Shown: positions 23,385 through 31,636, counted from the first letter of the stretch. The stretch is 36,660 nt of DNA from Nitrosomonas sp. Nm132 (GCF_900100485.1 NZ_FNDH01000026.1:1-36660); one strand, 5' to 3'. Translations and numbers: made by a program. Notes: generated from the letters alone by a model not told the origin.

Positions 23385-25877
23385 CTAATTGATTCTGTTC
23401 CGGATGGAAAATAGAATGATGGGCGAGGCGACGCAGAGGAAACCACCCATTGCGGCAATTAACCAATCATTCAGATGAAGTGGTTGAAGCGAAAGATAGG
23501 AAGCAAGCCAAGGGAGTTGTACCAGCAATACTGAGAATACCAACGTTAAGCATGTAATCAGCCAGGCACTGAAGGTGCGTAGTCCACTTAACAGGGCAGT
23601 AGCAGAAGCGCTGGCGCAGCTGAGCGCAATCATCGCCATGGTGCGGGCGTGTTCGATATCCTGACCCGGAAACAGACTGCGGTCATAGCTCCATAGAATG
23701 AGGAGTGTGAGCAGTATGCCAATAATTGCAACCAGACTCCATTCAGCACACGAAAAGAAACGAGCAGCTTGACGCTTACGGATGGGTTTCAATGGACCGT
23801 GGGTTGGCAATTCCTGAAATACCAGCAGTGCGCTGGGATGAATAATGGTTTCATACCATACGATGTGAATGGGTAAATACAGGATGGGATAACCCATCAA
23901 TGGAATGAGAATTGCCGTGAGCACCAGAGGAATGTGCATCAGCAGGATATATTGGAAACTGAGCTGGAGATTGTGGAAGAGCTGCCGGCCTTCGGCGATG
24001 GCGCGCACAATAATGTTAAAGTTATCCTGAAGCAGAACGATGGAGGCAACCTCCCGTGCGCTGCGAGTACTGCGTTCACCCATAGCGATACCAATATCAG
24101 CAGACTGGAGTGCGGGAACGTCGTTTACACCGTCTCCCGTCACGGCGACAATTTCTCCTTTTGCCTTGAGGGCCTGAACTAGCGACAGTTTCTGCATCGG
24201 CATCGCGCGTGCCACGACGGATAGCTGTTCAAGAATAGCTGTATTGCCCTGTTCGAGTTGCATAACCAGTTCATCACCTAGCACTACGCCATCTGACTGG
24301 TTAATCAAACCGATTTCGCGTGCGACACTCGCGGCTGTGATAGGGTGATCTCCGGTGACTATGATGACTCGAATGCCCGCTTCGCGACATTGGCGTACCG
24401 CATCGGTGACTCCCGGCCGAACTGGATCTTCACAGGCAAGCAGACCGACGAAAAAACCACTCTGGTCAGGCTCTCCTCCTGCCCAGAATTCCCCTATATC
24501 CCAGCGCAGGCAGGCCAGTACTTTGTGACTTGCTGAAGCCAGTCGGTTAACCTGAGCTAGCCAGACAGATCGCTGGCCAGGAGTGAGGCTGGACATTTCA
24601 AGCAGAATTTCGGGAGATCCCTTGCTCACGGCAGTGATATGCTCATTCAAACGGATGATTGTCGTTTCGCGTCGCCGCTGTTCAGTATAGGGATAGGTAG
24701 CCAGAACAATTCCCGGTGTAATGGCACGAGGCTGCTCACTGAAGCGCTCAAGGATAGCCATGTCCATAGGATCACCCGTTTCCTTGCGGGAGGCCAGGCT
24801 GGCCCAATACAACAGGTCCTGTTCGGCAATGCCTTCAGCAGGAACCAGATGCTCCAATCGCAAGCGCCCCTCGGTGAGCGTGCCAGTCTTGTCTGAACAC
24901 ACGCAAGTAACCCTGCCGATGTTTTCAACCGATACACTACGGCGAACCAATACTTTCTGGCGGGCTAGTCGATATACCCCCACCCCCAGAAAGACCGTGA
25001 ATACCACTGGAAATTCTTCTGGCAATGCGGCCACTGCCAGCGTGGCTGCACTGATCAACGCATCGATCCAGCCATAACCTTGGTGTAACCGGACTGCAGC
25101 AAGGATGAAGCACATAATCCCGGCACTGACCATCAATAAGGCAACCAGGCTGGCAATGGCATGCTGCAGAGGAGTTTTCTCCTGTTTTCCAGTCAGCGTA
25201 GCTTGCACAATTTCACCATAGAGTGTCTGTTTTCCGGTAAACACCACTCTTAGCTCGGTTGTGCCAGTGAGAAGGCGAGTGCCCGCAAGTCCCCAGTGAT
25301 CGCCCTCAATCCAGATAATGTGCTCATGGCTGTCTGCAATGCTGGGTAGCGCTGCCAATGGGCGTTTTATTACCGGCATGGCTTCGCCGGTCAAGGCCGA
25401 TTCATCTACCTGAAGATCATCTCCCTGCAAAATAAGGCCATCCGCCGGGAATGATTCGCCTGCAGCCACGCGCACCAGATCACCAGGAACCAAGTCAGTA
25501 GCACTAATATTTAGCACTACACTGTCTCGCAGCACCCGGGCATTTTGTGCGAGTTGTCTGCTCAGACCTTCAGTTGAGGCCTGGGTCCTGCGATGGAGAA
25601 AAGCATCCATACTGATCAGGGGTACGATTGCAATCAGTAATGTGATTGCTTCGGTGTAGCTACCCAGTACGGCATAGATAAGGCCGGTAGCAATAAGAAA
25701 CCAGATCATCGGATCTTTGCAAGTATTCCTGGCCAATTCAAACCAGGGATTGATCCCGCTCTCGATAATATCGTTCAGGCCATATTGCTTCTGACGCTCA
25801 AGGTGATCCAGGCAAGTTAACCCCTGATTACCTTCTGGCAGGCTCTTGAAACGGGAAAGAGGAATATCTCGGCGCAT
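23385..25877 (-). CDS. Cation-translocating P-type ATPase (P2-type)
   Basis: An 830-residue membrane pump. N-terminal cytoplasmic entry domain (LPEGNQGLTCLDHLERQKQYGLN), two membrane helices, actuator TGEAMPV (163-169), helix M4 with AALPEEFPVVFTVF (PEEFP near 286-290, the ion-binding helix; canonical Ca/H pumps have PEGLP), CSDKTGTLTEG (phosphorylated Asp 329), KGSPE (nucleotide site), VTGDHPITAASVARE and VTGDGVNDVPALQSADIGIAMG (hinge), then six C-terminal membrane helices. Substrate cannot be given: the PEEFP helix differs from Ca, Mg and H pumps. Only weak ribosome binding before the ATG. Site C lies 118 bases upstream on the other strand and might also act in this direction. Similar pumps accompany CBS, HPF and Hsp20 genes in low-oxygen loci. 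Confidence 0.92.
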   Translation of the reverse strand: MRRDIPLSRFKSLPEGNQGLTCLDHLERQKQYGLNDIIESGINPWFELARNTCKDPMIWFLIATGLIYAVLGSYTEAITLLIAIVPLISMDAFLHRRTQASTEGLSRQLAQNARVLRDSVVLNISATDLVPGDLVRVAAGESFPADGLILQGDDLQVDESALTGEAMPVIKRPLAALPSIADSHEHIIWIEGDHWGLAGTRLLTGTTELRVVFTGKQTLYGEIVQATLTGKQEKTPLQHAIASLVALLMVSAGIMCFILAAVRLHQGYGWIDALISAATLAVAALPEEFPVVFTVFLGVGVYRLARQKVLVRRSVSVENIGRVTCVCSDKTGTLTEGRLRLEHLVPAEGIAEQDLLYWASLASRKETGDPMDMAILERFSEQPRAITPGIVLATYPYTEQRRRETTIIRLNEHITAVSKGSPEILLEMSSLTPGQRSVWLAQVNRLASASHKVLACLRWDIGEFWAGGEPDQSGFFVGLLACEDPVRPGVTDAVRQCREAGIRVIIVTGDHPITAASVAREIGLINQSDGVVLGDELVMQLEQGNTAILEQLSVVARAMPMQKLSLVQALKAKGEIVAVTGDGVNDVPALQSADIGIAMGERSTRSAREVASIVLLQDNFNIIVRAIAEGRQLFHNLQLSFQYILLMHIPLVLTAILIPLMGYPILYLPIHIVWYETIIHPSALLVFQELPTHGPLKPIRKRQAARFFSCAEWSLVAIIGILLTLLILWSYDRSLFPGQDIEHARTMAMIALSCASASATALLSGLRTFSAWLITCLTLVFSVLLVQLPWLASYLSLQPLHLNDWLIAAMGGFLCVASPIILFSIRNRIN

Positions 25878-25994
25878 CAGAAATAGCTTCTTTAATAGGT
25901 ATCAAGCATTGTATCTCTTTGCCGGTGATTCCTGATTTATTGTTAGTTTATTTACTGATTGGCAGCTTGTTGTATGGAATATAAGAATAATCAC

Positions 25995-26041
25995 TACGTG
26001 TTTGCACGTATTTAATTGCCTTCTGTTTTTCGATAAATTAT
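25995..26041 (+). promoter_or_regulatory. TACGT-type activator site and promoter for the DUF2934/PAS/Hsp20 genes (site C)
   Basis: TACGTGTTTGCACGTATTTA (25995-26014), then attgccttctgttttt, then CGATAAATTAT from 26031. Half-sites ten bases apart, 36 bases from the first T to the -10-like element. It aligns over almost its whole length with sites B (plus) and D (minus). Confidence 0.65.
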
Positions 26042-26129
26042 CAAATATGGTCAATAGCATAGTAATGTAAGACCACATTTATCTTTTGCCCAAAATTATT
26101 GGGTTGTTTTACTAAACAAGGAGGCGGAA

Positions 26130-26336
26130 TTGGAACCTACTAAATTACCTACCAAGAGTGCCAGGAAAAAAACATTGGTTACAGGCAACGGATCTGGATC
26201 CAATAGCGAGCAAATGGAGGGGGATCGTTTCTCTCGTATTGCTGTTTCGGCTTATTACAAAGCACAAGCCAGAGGGTTTCAACCGGGACATGAGCTGGAT
26301 GATTGGCTGGATGCGGAAGCGGAGGAACAACAATGA
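26130..26336 (+). CDS. DUF2934 small protein
   Basis: 68 residues from a TTG start (26130) supported by aaggaggcgg immediately upstream. The C-terminal half RIAVSAYYKAQARGFQPGHELDDWLDAEAE is the DUF2934 signature (alternating helix and W/D ending). The first 30 residues are polar and probably disordered. Function unknown. The stop overlaps the ATG of the PAS gene (ATGA), so both are cotranslated under site C. Confidence 0.82.
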   Translation: MEPTKLPTKSARKKTLVTGNGSGSNSEQMEGDRFSRIAVSAYYKAQARGFQPGHELDDWLDAEAEEQQ

Positions 26337-26731
26337 GTATGTTGGCTGGTAAAATTCTGGTAAAAAATCATTCCAACTCGAGGGCTAATACGAATGAAGG
26401 TGAGTTCGCGGTTCTGATACTTTCTGAGGATGGCTTGATTCGTGATTGCAACGAGGCGGGTGCGAATTTATTGGGTGGTTTGCCCAAGAATCTGCCAAGA
26501 CTACGTATCTCCAGGTTATTACCAAAGCTAGCGAAAATCGATCTGATAAAAGGAGAGCGGACTAATCCCTATTTGCGCTTTCTTTCCCGCATAGGACACC
26601 CTTTTGAAGTGGTGAGTATGAGTGGGGTGCATTTTGCAGGAAAACTTTTTTTCAGCGATGTGGAAGATTGCGGTTTACACCGGCTGATTGTCATGATCCA
26701 GCCGATCTATCAAGAAAATACCTTACATTAA
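26333..26731 (+). CDS. Single PAS-like domain protein
   Basis: A 132-residue protein starting MSMLAGKILVKNHSNS at an ATG that overlaps the DUF2934 stop. From about residue 20 the sequence reads as a PAS domain: FAVLILSEDGLIRDCNEAGANLLGG (typical GxIxxxNxAxxxLxG), a helical part RISRLLPKLAKIDL, then beta strands PYLRFLSRIGHPFEVVSMSG, HFAGKLFFSD and HRLIVMIQPIY. No output domain, so it would act by binding a partner or ligand. No heme-type histidine is obvious. Next gene (Hsp20) starts 39 bases later. Confidence 0.72.
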   Translation: MSMLAGKILVKNHSNSRANTNEGEFAVLILSEDGLIRDCNEAGANLLGGLPKNLPRLRISRLLPKLAKIDLIKGERTNPYLRFLSRIGHPFEVVSMSGVHFAGKLFFSDVEDCGLHRLIVMIQPIYQENTLH

Positions 26732-26770
26732 AAAATCAGAAGTTTCTTCATTTGAGAAAGGAGAGTTACC

Positions 26771-27283
26771 ATGTCAAAAGAAAATAAAGAAAATGTTCCT
26801 GTCACAACGACTAAAGAAGAAGCAAAAACTAAAGCAGCTGCCATCCAACCCATCACTGAAATGGAGCGCGCTTTTGATCGCTTTTTCAGGCGTGGCTGGC
26901 CTTCGTTATGGCGATGGGGCGACATGCCGATGCCGGATAATCTGTTTGAATGGGAAGGCCAACGCTCACCAAATTTGGATGTGATTGATCGTGATAACGA
27001 AATCCTGGTTCGCGCTGAAATTCCTGGCATAGAGAAGAAAGACCTGAATATCTCTCTCACCGGCAATCTGCTGACGATTAAAGGTCAATCCACCAGTGAA
27101 GTGAAAGAAGAAAAAGGTGACTACCACAAGCGCGAGATTTCCAGTTTTTCATTCTCGCGTTCAGTAGTGCTGCCCGGCGCAGTAGACACTTCTAAAACGA
27201 CAGCATCATTGAAGAGCGGCATTCTGGAAATTACCTTGCCGAAAGTGGAATCTTCAAAGCGGCGCACCATCACCGTGGAGTAA
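26771..27283 (+). CDS. Small heat-shock protein, Hsp20/alpha-crystallin family
   Basis: A 170-residue chaperone with aaaggaga before the ATG. N-terminal ~60 residues are charged and aromatic (ERAFDRFFRRGWPSLWRWGDMPMPDNLFEWEG), then the alpha-crystallin domain: PNLDVIDRDNEILVRAEIPGIEKKDLNISLTGNLLTIKGQ, KGDYHKREISSFSFSRSVVLPGAVDTS, ASLKSGILEITLPKVE (A-x-x-x-n-G-v-L signature) and a final SSKRRTITVE. Holds unfolded proteins in an ATP-independent way. Last gene of the DUF2934/PAS group, so probably controlled by site C. Followed by repeat copy 3 at 27350. Confidence 0.94.
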   Translation: MSKENKENVPVTTTKEEAKTKAAAIQPITEMERAFDRFFRRGWPSLWRWGDMPMPDNLFEWEGQRSPNLDVIDRDNEILVRAEIPGIEKKDLNISLTGNLLTIKGQSTSEVKEEKGDYHKREISSFSFSRSVVLPGAVDTSKTTASLKSGILEITLPKVESSKRRTITVE

Positions 27284-27349
27284 TCATTTGGGGATGCTTG
27301 CATCTCGAAATATCGGGTGTGAGTATACAATTTGCTGCATTGATACGCT

Positions 27350-27517
27350 TAACCCGAACATTTCATAAGTTGGCACATGCCCTCACTTGTCTTTTGATTA
27401 ATAAGAAAGATTTTGCTCAGTCGGGGGTATGAATCACTACACCCCTCCTTCTCAAAACTTCCCTATTAATCAAAATTCTGCGTGATCATCACGCGAATTT
27501 ATGAAATATTCAGGTTA
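27350..27517. repeat. 168-bp dispersed element, copy 3 of 3
   Basis: Begins taacccgaacatttcataag, ends gaaatattcaggtta; same length and hairpins as copies 1 and 2 with scattered differences. Its right end is ten bases from the start codon of the small gene at 27527 and partly forms that gene's leader. Confidence 0.9.
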
Positions 27518-27526
27518 AAGGAGTCG

Positions 27527-27661
27527 ATGGTAAAACAGAGCATATTGAATTCATCTGCTGTGATAAGTGTTCTATTTTTCTCTGCTGGATTCTTGATGCT
27601 GTCGGTTAACTCAGTCCAATCCCAGGAAAGAATTCGCGCCCAAGACCAAGAGCACATCTAG
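27527..27661 (+). CDS. Small protein, 44 aa, with signal-like hydrophobic segment
   Basis: ATG at 27527 follows aaaggag closely (3 bases). MVKQSILNSSAVISVLFF... has a basic start and an 18-residue hydrophobic segment (AVISVLFFSAGFLMLSV), then a polar end QSQERIRAQDQEHI, stop TAG. It looks like a secreted or single-pass membrane peptide. Its leader is formed by the right end of repeat copy 3. Unknown family. Confidence 0.42.
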   Translation: MVKQSILNSSAVISVLFFSAGFLMLSVNSVQSQERIRAQDQEHI

Positions 27662-27675
27662 GGGGAGGGCAGCTT

Positions 27676-27837
27676 ATGACACAGCAGCAACGTCTTCGCA
27701 GAGAGCATCACAAGCGCATGAAAGCACAGGCAGTGGAGCGTGGCATCAACCTTCCCGATGAGCCTCCTCCTAGAGGGAGTGGTATGGGCTCAGGCGGTGG
27801 GGGTATGGAGTCAGGTAATGGAGGGCAGGGTTATTAA
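27676..27837 (+). CDS. Small protein, 53 aa, glycine-rich tail
   Basis: ATG at 27676, preceded by gggggagggc, encodes MTQQQRLRREHHKRMKAQAVERG... with a basic helical first half and a glycine/methionine-rich second half (GSGMGSGGGGMESGNGGQGY). It starts 14 bases after the previous small gene and may share its transcript. No domain recognised; the basic part may bind nucleic acid. Confidence 0.45.
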   Translation: MTQQQRLRREHHKRMKAQAVERGINLPDEPPPRGSGMGSGGGGMESGNGGQGY

Positions 27838-27998
27838 TGCTGGACTTTACTCAAGAGAGTGTACAACGACGGAAAATTGCTCGATCTTCCACAAGAAATA
27901 GTGCATGTGTTCGTATTGATATGGTTTTAAACAGCGATCATGTCTATGATAGGCATGCTGATTATTAGAGTTTTTACACTTACTAGAAGGAAAACAGC

Positions 27999-28499
27999 AT
28001 GATCCGTAATCCCATTGATGTTGCTACCCGGGTTAGCCCCAATTTGTCCGCGCTGATTGAAAGCCGGCTCAATGATGCAGACATTGATCCGCCTATAACA
28101 CTTGCTACAATTCGTACTTTTGTCATTGGTTTGTTGCCCGCAGCCTTTACTGAAACAGAGCAGTTGCATCATTTTGATGTCAATGAATCGTTACTTGATG
28201 AGTTAGACGGATTGATTGATGAGTTTGGTGAAACAGCCTTGGCTATAGACTTCGTCCAGGATGCCGCCAGTGAACCGCTTTCCCGAGTGATTGAGGCTGT
28301 CATGTACGATGAAAATCGGCAGGCTCCACCCACATTGGGTGCTATAAAAGAAGCTATTTTTTCAGGCTTGCTAGCCAGGCTGGTTGGTGAGGGTGCATTG
28401 GATGAAGATGAAGACGACGGGCTACTTGCAGAGATTGATACGCTAATTGAACGATATGGTGAAGAGGCGCTGGCAGAAAATTTCTTACGTTACGAGTAA
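27999..28499 (+). CDS. Protein of unknown function with an internal duplication
   Basis: A 166-residue acidic helical protein, ATG preceded by agaaggaa. Residues about 16-86 and about 93-164 are two copies of one unit: each has a leading helix (LSALIESRLND / LSRVIEAVMYD), a proline-threonine step (PPITLATIR / PPTLGAIKE), a hydrophobic GLL helix, and an ending of the form LLDELDGLIDEFGETALAIDFV / LLAEIDTLIERYGEEALAENFL. I do not recognise the family. Next gene (28745) has similar style of helical, acidic sequence. Possibly a small dimeric or scaffold protein. Confidence 0.7.
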   Translation: MIRNPIDVATRVSPNLSALIESRLNDADIDPPITLATIRTFVIGLLPAAFTETEQLHHFDVNESLLDELDGLIDEFGETALAIDFVQDAASEPLSRVIEAVMYDENRQAPPTLGAIKEAIFSGLLARLVGEGALDEDEDDGLLAEIDTLIERYGEEALAENFLRYE

Positions 28500-28744
28500 G
28501 CTTGAAAATCTGCCACATAGCCGCATTGCAGCGTCGCATTCTTGCTGATTCCTCGTCTAGCAGTAGGGTATGTCAGAGGATTCGCTGCACGGAGTCTTGT
28601 GCTCCAGTCGCTCGCGATAGTACCTCAAGATACTTTAGCGAGATTATTTTCTTTTTATGAGCAACACCTTTTTCAATAAAAAATGAACCTTAGTAAAAAT
28701 TTCTAATCGGATAATTGATTAGTGACGGTTTATTTTTTCTGAAA
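28500..28744. other. Intergenic stretch
   Basis: Non-coding in any frame I would support; contains no clear terminator. The next gene lacks a visible ribosome binding site. Confidence 0.35.
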
Positions 28745-29191
28745 ATGTATATCGATAAAATTCATTTACTGAAAACAGGTGTTAGTCTTGAGATTTCAAC
28801 AATAGCCCTGCGTGACCTGGTTAGCGATGTCATGGCCGGGCAGCGAATTCCTGAACTTGCTAAGATTGGCAATACGATAGATCTTTATGATTATCTTTCC
28901 GTTGTCGTTCATAAAGGTGCTGAAGGTTTGATCAGCAGGCGTCATGCTTGGATTGATGAAATCAAGAGTGAGCTGCTTGCGGGACGGCCCGTTTCTTACA
29001 GGAGCTTCGATAATCTCTTCTGGCGCAGTCTCGATGAAGAAGATCCAGATGGCGATGAGTGGTACCGGCTGACTTCTGGGGAGGAATTCCGCTCTCAAAT
29101 GATCTGTTTGCTGGGTATCCTACGCTCAGCTAATCGAAGATTGCATCAGCATGCTGATGTGTTACCGGATCTGAATATCGGGTGGGCGTAG
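28745..29191 (+). CDS. Protein of unknown function, 148 aa
   Basis: Starts MYIDKIHLLKTGVSLEIS at 28745 (a TTG ten codons upstream is in frame but there is no binding site for either). Soluble, mixed helical, ending HQHADVLPDLNIGWA. Conserved-looking features: LYDYLSVVVHKGAEGLI, an acidic LDEEDPDGDEWYRL loop that could bind a cation, and a C-terminal helix. Not recognised. Same direction as 27999, separated by 245 bases. Confidence 0.6.
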   Translation: MYIDKIHLLKTGVSLEISTIALRDLVSDVMAGQRIPELAKIGNTIDLYDYLSVVVHKGAEGLISRRHAWIDEIKSELLAGRPVSYRSFDNLFWRSLDEEDPDGDEWYRLTSGEEFRSQMICLLGILRSANRRLHQHADVLPDLNIGWA

Positions 29192-29546
29192 GAGGCTATC
29201 GGGTTTGAGATAAGCTATTGCGTAGTGGGAATAGCGGCTCATATTCCCCCGATTTTTAGTTATCCCGCTATGCGTCTCAGAATCGTGAAAATTTGCTTCC
29301 GTTATCCTTCATGGTTTATTACGATCGCTCAAATTCGGCAGGCTTACGAGACCTCATCGTTAGCATACCAGCATTTGGCGGGATAGAAGGGGATCAATGT
29401 TGATTGGGTCGGCAGAGAATAATCTTCTTAGCTCCTGTTACTCCTGAAGTTTAGAATTTCTAAGGATTCATGCCCGTGCCAAATTTTGCGATAATGCAAT
29501 AGCGTGCAGGTGAGATTGTTGTCTTGTAATCAATTTTCGGCCGATA
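29192..29546. other. Intergenic region with an imperfect inverted structure
   Basis: About 355 bases with no gene. Between 29205 and 29278 lies an imperfect fold-back (cgtagtgggaatag against ttatcccgctatgcg), perhaps a transcript end of the 28745 gene. The rest is featureless AT-rich DNA before the MFS gene. Confidence 0.35.
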
Positions 29547-30905
29547 ATGGGTGCTGCAAAAACTCTTGCAAGAAAAAATCTATATCGTTTTTACATGACT
29601 CCGAAGAAAGAATCACAATATCTCTCTGAAGGTGTAAGTCGGCGCGAAGTCTGGTCCTGGGCAATGTTCGACTTTGCTAATTCTGGCTATACTACTGTCG
29701 TTATCACCGCTATTTTCAACGCCTATTTTGTGGCGGTTGTGGCGGGTGATCAGGATTGGGGAACATTTGCATGGACAGCGTCATTGGCAGTCTCTTATAT
29801 CCTCATTATTCTGACCGCGCCAGCACTAGGCGCATATGCCGATGCTTATGCTACGAAGAAACGCTTGCTTTTCCTGACAACGGTCGGCTGTGTTCTGTTT
29901 ACAGCATTACTTTACTTTGCTGGGCCGGGTGATTTGTGGTTAGCAATCATACTCATTATTCTTACCAACTTTTTCTTTGGTAGTGGTGAAAATCTGATAG
30001 CTGCCTTTCTGCCCGAATTGGCGCAAAGTAAGGCATTGGGGAAGGTATCTGGGTGGGGGTGGAGTCTAGGTTATATAGGCGGTTTATTCAGTCTCGGGTG
30101 CTCGCTGGCTTATGTGACATGGGCGCAAGATCAAGGACAAGAGGCAGGTCAATTTGTACCGGTCACGATGTTGATAACTGCAGCCATTTTTGCCATGGCT
30201 TGTATCCCTACCTTTCTTTACCTGAAAGAACGAGCGTTGCCGCAGCCGCATCTTGTCGGTAATCTTGTCATAAAGGAGGCTGTTGCACGATTGGGCGACA
30301 CACTCAAACATGTCCACTATTACCAGGATCTGGCGCGTTTTCTGGCCTGCCTCATTTTCTACCAGGCAGGTATCCAGGCAGTGATCGCATTAGCAGCAAT
30401 CTATGCTCAGCAAGCGATGGGATTTAACACGAGTGACACGATATTGCTAGTCCTATTGGTCAATATTACCGCTGCGCTGGGCGCATTTGTCTTTGGTAAC
30501 CTACAGGATAAATTAGGTCATATTCCTACTATTGGACTAACGCTCATTGGTTGGATTATTATGATTTTGCTGACCTGGATGGCTGAGAGTTCTGCTATGT
30601 TCTGGCTGGCCGCCAATATCGCTGGTTTGTGCCTGGGCGCCTCCCAATCTGCCGGACGGGCATTGGTCGGATTATTCAGCCCTTCTTCCCGACGCGCGGA
30701 ATTCTTCGGACTGTGGGGATTGGCGGTAAAGGCATCATCTATCTTGGGCCCAATTACCTATGGCCTGGTCAGTTGGATATCACACGGCGATCATCGTCTC
30801 GCTATGCTGATAACAGGTAGCTATTTTCTTATTGGCTTGGTGATTCTAACGCAGGTGAACGTGCAGCGGGGACAAGAGGCCGCATTGCATGGTCCTGAGA
30901 AATAG
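29547..30905 (+). CDS. MFS transporter, UMF1/Atg22-like
   Basis: A 452-residue (or 436 if started at Met 17, 29595) membrane protein with about twelve hydrophobic segments. The start of the fold carries the sequence WAMFDFANSGYTTVVITAIFNAYF that is typical of the UMF1 family related to the vacuolar Atg22 amino-acid exporter; later FFFGSGENLIAAFLPELA, GWGWSLGYIGGLFSL, and GASQSAGRALVGLFSPSSRRAEFFGLWG match the same family. It probably exports amino acids or small metabolites, but the substrate is not defined. It stands alone: no gene close in the same direction, and two hairpins follow the stop. Confidence 0.88.
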   Translation: MGAAKTLARKNLYRFYMTPKKESQYLSEGVSRREVWSWAMFDFANSGYTTVVITAIFNAYFVAVVAGDQDWGTFAWTASLAVSYILIILTAPALGAYADAYATKKRLLFLTTVGCVLFTALLYFAGPGDLWLAIILIILTNFFFGSGENLIAAFLPELAQSKALGKVSGWGWSLGYIGGLFSLGCSLAYVTWAQDQGQEAGQFVPVTMLITAAIFAMACIPTFLYLKERALPQPHLVGNLVIKEAVARLGDTLKHVHYYQDLARFLACLIFYQAGIQAVIALAAIYAQQAMGFNTSDTILLVLLVNITAALGAFVFGNLQDKLGHIPTIGLTLIGWIIMILLTWMAESSAMFWLAANIAGLCLGASQSAGRALVGLFSPSSRRAEFFGLWGLAVKASSILGPITYGLVSWISHGDHRLAMLITGSYFLIGLVILTQVNVQRGQEAALHGPEK

Positions 30906-30940
30906 GGAAATAATAATTCTTTAGGGGCTTTTATTTTGGG

Positions 30941-30972
30941 ATCTTGAATAATTGATCAGAACTATTCAAGAT
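30941..30972. repeat. Perfect 10-bp stem hairpin
   Basis: atcttgaata (30941-30950) pairs with tattcaagat (30963-30972) with a 12-base loop, 35 bases after the MFS stop. No T-run. Likely transcript-end structure. Confidence 0.4.
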
Positions 30973-31035
30973 TGATAAATGCTTTCATGAAGAGAAGCTG
31001 GAAGTATTTTCGATCTTCTATTTTCTCACACACCA

Positions 31036-31087
31036 CAGGTCGTAAAAACGGTCGTGATGGACTTATTCCCTTCGTTTTAACGACCTG
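31036..31087. terminator. Long hairpin between convergent genes, possible bidirectional terminator
   Basis: caggtcgtaaaaacg (31036-31050) pairs with cgttttaacgacctg (31073-31087) with one mismatch. It lies between the MFS gene (plus) and the gene ending at 31112 (minus). No long T-run, so strength is uncertain. Confidence 0.4.
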
Positions 31088-31111
31088 TTAAGCTGTTAAT
31101 CAGCTTGATGC

Positions 31112-31492
31112 TCAGCCATAAGTCGTTTCTCTATCAAAATCTTGCCAGATATAGGGTGGGTAAACGGTTGGGCGCGTAGGAATGAAAAACGTTGCAGCAT
31201 CCAATGCGCCCAATACTGTACGGCCAACTGTATGTATAAGACCAGTGAGCAGTCCCACCGTTAAACCATAGGGTACACCATCGCGTTGGCTGGTCAGGAT
31301 GATCGTTTTGGGAAGCTCCACAAAACCAGTCGCTGCATTAACGATACCATTCATGAGTTTTTCACCCGCCATGGTTGGATAACTCTGTTCCATTCTCTCA
31401 CCATACATGGTATAGCTTTGCGCTATGGCCGATTGAGATGATAGAAAGAATAATGCAGAGAGTAACAGAAGCAGTCTTGCTAATTTTTTCAT
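31112..31492 (-). CDS. TIGR04073-like exosortase-system-associated protein
   Basis: A 126-residue exported protein: MKKLARLLLLLSALFFLSSQSAIA-QSYTM gives a clear signal peptide with cleavage after AIA (about residue 24). The mature part contains GEKLMNGIVNAATGFVELPKTIIL, GLTVGLLTGLIHTVGRTVLGALDAATFFIP and a proline-aromatic end (PTVYPPYIWQDF). This pattern (N..G..ELP, then a hydrophobic GL..G stretch) matches the TIGR04073 family found with exosortase/PEP-CTERM systems. Exosortase genes are not in the window. Role unknown, probably envelope. Transcribed away from the lipoprotein gene at 31759. Confidence 0.8.
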   Translation of the reverse strand: MKKLARLLLLLSALFFLSSQSAIAQSYTMYGERMEQSYPTMAGEKLMNGIVNAATGFVELPKTIILTSQRDGVPYGLTVGLLTGLIHTVGRTVLGALDAATFFIPTRPTVYPPYIWQDFDRETTYG

Positions 31493-31620
31493 TGCTTTCT
31501 CCTGTGATGTGTGGCGTTAAGTGTGTTGTTAGGGATTCATGCTGATTTTAATTCTTATCAAGAAGATATGTACACTAGAAATGTGCAATCAATCTAGCGT
31601 CTTTTCATTACATTGAAAAT

Positions 31621-31636
31621 CTTAACGTAAGTTAAG
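31621..31636. promoter_or_regulatory. Palindrome between divergent genes
   Basis: cttaac (31621-31626), gtaa, gttaag (31631-31636): exact 6-bp half-sites. It sits between the start of the exported protein (31492) and the lipoprotein (31759), so it may bind a regulator of either. AT-rich flanks follow. Confidence 0.4.
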
